A stretch of DNA of 45,831 nt, taken from assembly GCA_025058535.1 (NCBI GenBank), contig JANXEL010000093.1, forward strand, positions 1 to 45,831, given 5' to 3'. Shown here in pieces: positions 43,887-45,831 of the stretch. A program made the position numbers and the translations under genes. Numbering within the stretch: the stretch's first letter is position 1; the number at the start of each line of letters is the position of its first letter. Under the pieces are notes generated by a model, which saw only the letters and a list, made by a program, of their open reading frames with translations, did no database searches and was not told the origin of the DNA. The DNA comes from Ignisphaera sp. Its GTDB lineage: Archaea > Thermoproteota > Thermoprotei_A > Sulfolobales > Ignisphaeraceae.

Positions 43887-44867
43887 TTATACTGTTTTAT
43901 AGCTATAATTGTACTCACCTCTAATTAAACTATTTAAACATAGACACTCCTTGAGGAAATTCTGTGTTATTATCTCAATATATGATCTGTCCTTTATCAC
44001 ACTCATATCAATATCATCTCTATAGTTATACTCATAGGATACGATGTAGTGAGCTCTATTTACTATAAGACCTATATGCATAACATCTATATTGCACACA
44101 ACTATATTGTATCTGGATGACAGCTCTAAAATCTCAAGGTACGGAACGATCATAACCTTGTAGTTTGAATGACACCTTTCAGCGGAATCAGATGTTGGTG
44201 GTGCAGTTAAAACATACAGTCTACCCCTATTTGTAAGCATTTTAGATACCTTATAGAGCAGTTCTACGACCTTATCGTTCAGGCATGGAATGTGGAAAAT
44301 CAGTTCTGTAACCCTATTCTCCTTTTCCAACAAACGTTCAATAGTATCACTAAATGTCTTGGGGAGTACCATGGGAGGCTGACTTTCGAGTCTATCTCTT
44401 TCCCATTTTGCAATAAGAGGAGCTAATTGCGGTATGAGTTTCTTAGGTATAACGGTCCTCTTAAATTTTCTACCATCTCTATACCCCGTTTCAAATATGA
44501 ATAGATCAGATAAATCGCCAAATACTATGGAGCTGAGTATTTCCACATCAAAACACTCCGAATATATTTCTGCATATTCATCATCTATATAAATTGAACA
44601 CTTGATTCTAGGACCGTATTCTCTGCATAGTGATGTGAGCGAGGTACAAATGTGTGAATCTATGTGAGTCTCTATAAAACTTTTAATATCATTGTTATAA
44701 AGTTTATTTAAAGCAATGGAGGCTTCAAATGGCACAATCCTTACATCTTCATCTATGGTTTTTAGATAATTCTCCACAGTATTTATGGAAAGCTTTGAGT
44801 ACCTCTTCTCAACCTTGATTTGTGACCCCTTAAACATTCTCAGTATACCAGATGTTACGTTGCTCAA
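43887..44867 (-). CDS. Hypothetical protein, possibly with a phospholipase-D-like fold
   Basis: I do not firmly recognise this 326-residue soluble protein. Its C-terminal half has the rhythm of a phospholipase-D-like domain: RVTELIFHIPCLNDKVVELL, then RGRLYVLTAPPT, then MHIGLIVNRAHYIVSYEYN, reminiscent of H-x-K-(x)4-D regions, but the catalytic lysine is replaced (MHIG). If related, it is likely inactive or a nucleic-acid-binding variant. The N-terminal half has no visible family. The start is TTG at 44867. It lies between the zinc-finger and radical SAM genes on the same strand. Confidence 0.5.
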   Translation of the reverse strand: MSNVTSGILRMFKGSQIKVEKRYSKLSINTVENYLKTIDEDVRIVPFEASIALNKLYNNDIKSFIETHIDSHICTSLTSLCREYGPRIKCSIYIDDEYAEIYSECFDVEILSSIVFGDLSDLFIFETGYRDGRKFKRTVIPKKLIPQLAPLIAKWERDRLESQPPMVLPKTFSDTIERLLEKENRVTELIFHIPCLNDKVVELLYKVSKMLTNRGRLYVLTAPPTSDSAERCHSNYKVMIVPYLEILELSSRYNIVVCNIDVMHIGLIVNRAHYIVSYEYNYRDDIDMSVIKDRSYIEIITQNFLKECLCLNSLIRGEYNYSYKTV

Positions 44868-44904
44868 TTCTTAAGCACCAAATTAACAAAAATTAGGAAA
44901 TCAA

Positions 44905-45165
44905 TTATGTGTTATCAATGAGATTCTCTAACTCTTCTCCATGGAACTTCAGAATGTGGGTAATAAATGCCGAGGACCTTAGAAAACTCTTTCCACAGAA
45001 AGGACACACTCTGAGTCCTTTATATGGAAGTAGCTTCTCTACCGCTCTCTGTGCGGAAGAATACTTTTCAAAGTAGTACTTATAGCCAAAAGAAGGTTGA
45101 AGGCCAGCAAGCCAGCGAGCAATAGACTTAATAACCTTATCCTTATCACGGGTGTTAAGAGCCAT
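44905..45165 (-). CDS. C2H2 zinc-finger protein
   Basis: An 86-residue basic protein with one classical C2H2 finger: C54-x2-C57-x12-H70-x4-H75 (CPFCGKSFLRSSAFITHILKFH in two parts, CPFCGKSFLRSS and AFITHILKFH). Single-finger proteins of this size are known from crenarchaeal chromosomes, plasmids and viruses. The N-terminal helix (DKDKVIKSIARWLAGL) is basic. A minus-strand TATA-like agttataaatg lies about 35-45 bases upstream. It is probably a DNA-binding regulator. Confidence 0.7.
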   Translation of the reverse strand: MALNTRDKDKVIKSIARWLAGLQPSFGYKYYFEKYSSAQRAVEKLLPYKGLRVCPFCGKSFLRSSAFITHILKFHGEELENLIDNT

Positions 45166-45278
45166 ATAGACACCCAGCTCTCTTTAACTCCTATTCACCA
45201 TATTCATTTATAACTTTTTCTGAAAATAGTATTGTTTTTGAGATCTAGGGGTGAACTACCATATTCAGAGACCTTTTA

Positions 45279-45719
45279 TTGAGGCTTAGAAATAAGAGAG
45301 ATGTAGAAAGGAATATAGATAGCGAGGTAATGTATGCCCTCTATAATCTCTTGAATGATGTTCGCTTTGAATTAGTTGAAGCATTTTATAACATTGCTAA
45401 GAGAAGACTCAGAGAGTTATATGATCTATACTCCATAACTATGCTTAAATTTGATAAACTTCTGCAGCTACTTAGAAGACTGATGGATAAACCTGTAGAG
45501 TATAATCTAAATAAACTCACCAATAGTGAAGTAGATAAATACATATATGCACTTCCTCTAGAGTTATCCATAACTATGAGAAGCCTCATACAAAGTTCTA
45601 AGATGTTGAATGAGTTCTCACAGACCACAACGCAGCATTACTTAAAATCCATGCTCAACACTATAGATGATTGTATAGAGGATATAGCTAGATACGCAGA
45701 TAAAATGTTTAACGCATAA
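45279..45719 (+). CDS. Hypothetical helical protein, 146 residues
   Basis: I do not recognise this protein. It is soluble and predicted largely alpha-helical (VMYALYNLLNDVRFELVEAF, KRRLRELYDLYSITMLKFDK, LNTIDDCIEDIARYADKMF). The start is TTG at 45279 after AGGGGTGA about 30 bases upstream. It contains one copy of the 59-base direct repeat found at the window's right end (codons for LLRRLMDKPVEYNLNKLTN). It is divergent from the zinc-finger gene. Confidence 0.5.
   Translation: MRLRNKRDVERNIDSEVMYALYNLLNDVRFELVEAFYNIAKRRLRELYDLYSITMLKFDKLLQLLRRLMDKPVEYNLNKLTNSEVDKYIYALPLELSITMRSLIQSSKMLNEFSQTTTQHYLKSMLNTIDDCIEDIARYADKMFNA
45468..45526 (+). repeat. 59-base direct repeat, copy 1
   Basis: These 59 bases (ctacttagaagactgatgga to actcaccaatag) are identical to 45773-45831. 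This copy lies within the coding sequence of the helical protein. The flanking bases differ to the left; to the right the second copy reaches the window edge, so the true length may be greater. Confidence 0.95.
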
Positions 45720-45772
45720 GATTAGAATGTATTTTCAACCAATACGAATAAATGCGGATTGTAAAAATGTAA

Positions 45773-45831
45773 CTACTTAGAAGACTGATGGATAAACCTG
45801 TAGAGTATAATCTAAATAAACTCACCAATAG
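45773..45831 (+). repeat. 59-base direct repeat, copy 2 (cut by window end)
   Basis: An exact copy of 45468-45526, 305 bases downstream, ending at the last base of the window. In the frame used by copy 1 it is preceded by a TAA, so it is not the continuation of an upstream gene. It could begin a partial gene duplication, be one end of a tandem repeat, or be an assembly-graph artefact at a contig end. Confidence 0.95.

Noticed and set aside
1-45831. tRNA, rRNA, CRISPR array or insertion sequence
   Set aside because: By eye I found no T-arm plus anticodon-arm patterns, no rRNA-like stretches, no regularly spaced repeats, and no transposase motifs. A covariance-model and repeat search would settle this.

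Overview
The window looks like a fragment of a thermophilic archaeal genome, most likely from a Thermoproteota (crenarchaeal) lineage. The evidence is heavy AGA/AGG/ATA codon use, many GTG and TTG starts, archaeal TATA boxes of the type aaatttataa, an A-type ATP synthase, an archaeal-style thiolase/DUF35 pair, a fused ADP-forming acyl-CoA synthetase and a crenarchaeal-looking C2H2 zinc-finger protein. I cannot name the species. The A-ATPase gene order (H-I-K-E-C-F-A-B-D) is the one familiar from methanogens. The first gene is cut by the left edge, and the last 59 bases repeat a segment 305 bases upstream, so the window may be a whole metagenome contig.

Bases 1-19.4 kb hold a coenzyme and C1 module. 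It has genes for methanofuran synthesis (mfnE-like, mfnB), F420 synthesis (cofC, cofD, cofE and a divergent cofE paralogue), and the tetrahydromethanopterin pathway from CO2/formyl-methanofuran to methylene-H4MPT: a fused fwdD-fwdB, fwdA, fwdC, ftr, mch and mtd. A four-cluster ferredoxin next to an FrhB-type F420-reducing flavoprotein may link F420 to low-potential electrons. A RimK/MptN-type glutamate ligase may tailor H4MPT or F420. Two ECF transporter parts (S and T, no ATPase) sit between cofD and the cofE paralogue. An ADP-forming acetyl-CoA synthetase with a BioD/DRTGG-domain partner would couple acetyl-CoA to ATP. No mcr, mer, mtr or cdh gene is in the window, so the direction of the pathway (carbon fixation, methyl oxidation or methanogenesis) cannot be decided here.

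Bases 19.4-28.1 kb encode a nine-gene A1AO ATP synthase; its proteolipid carries what looks like the complete Na+ ligand set. Bases 28.2-32.3 kb hold small unknown genes, a sugar nucleotidyltransferase and a cbiMNQO cobalt/nickel uptake operon. Two long gene-poor stretches (about 32.3-33.1 and 34.1-35.2 kb) flank a DUF131 membrane protein and a Maf-type pyrophosphatase. At 35.2-38.1 kb are a PflX-like radical SAM protein and a thiolase/DUF35 pair.

Bases 38.4-41.5 kb are unusual: three neighbouring ion/osmotic genes (trkH, trkA, mscS) are all disrupted by frameshifts, an in-frame stop or loss of a start codon, while nearly every other gene in the window is intact. The right end (41.5-45.8 kb) carries a CBS-domain protein with a ribosome-hibernation-like C-terminus, a second radical SAM protein, and poorly known proteins including a zinc finger. 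I found no rRNA, tRNA, CRISPR array or insertion sequence.
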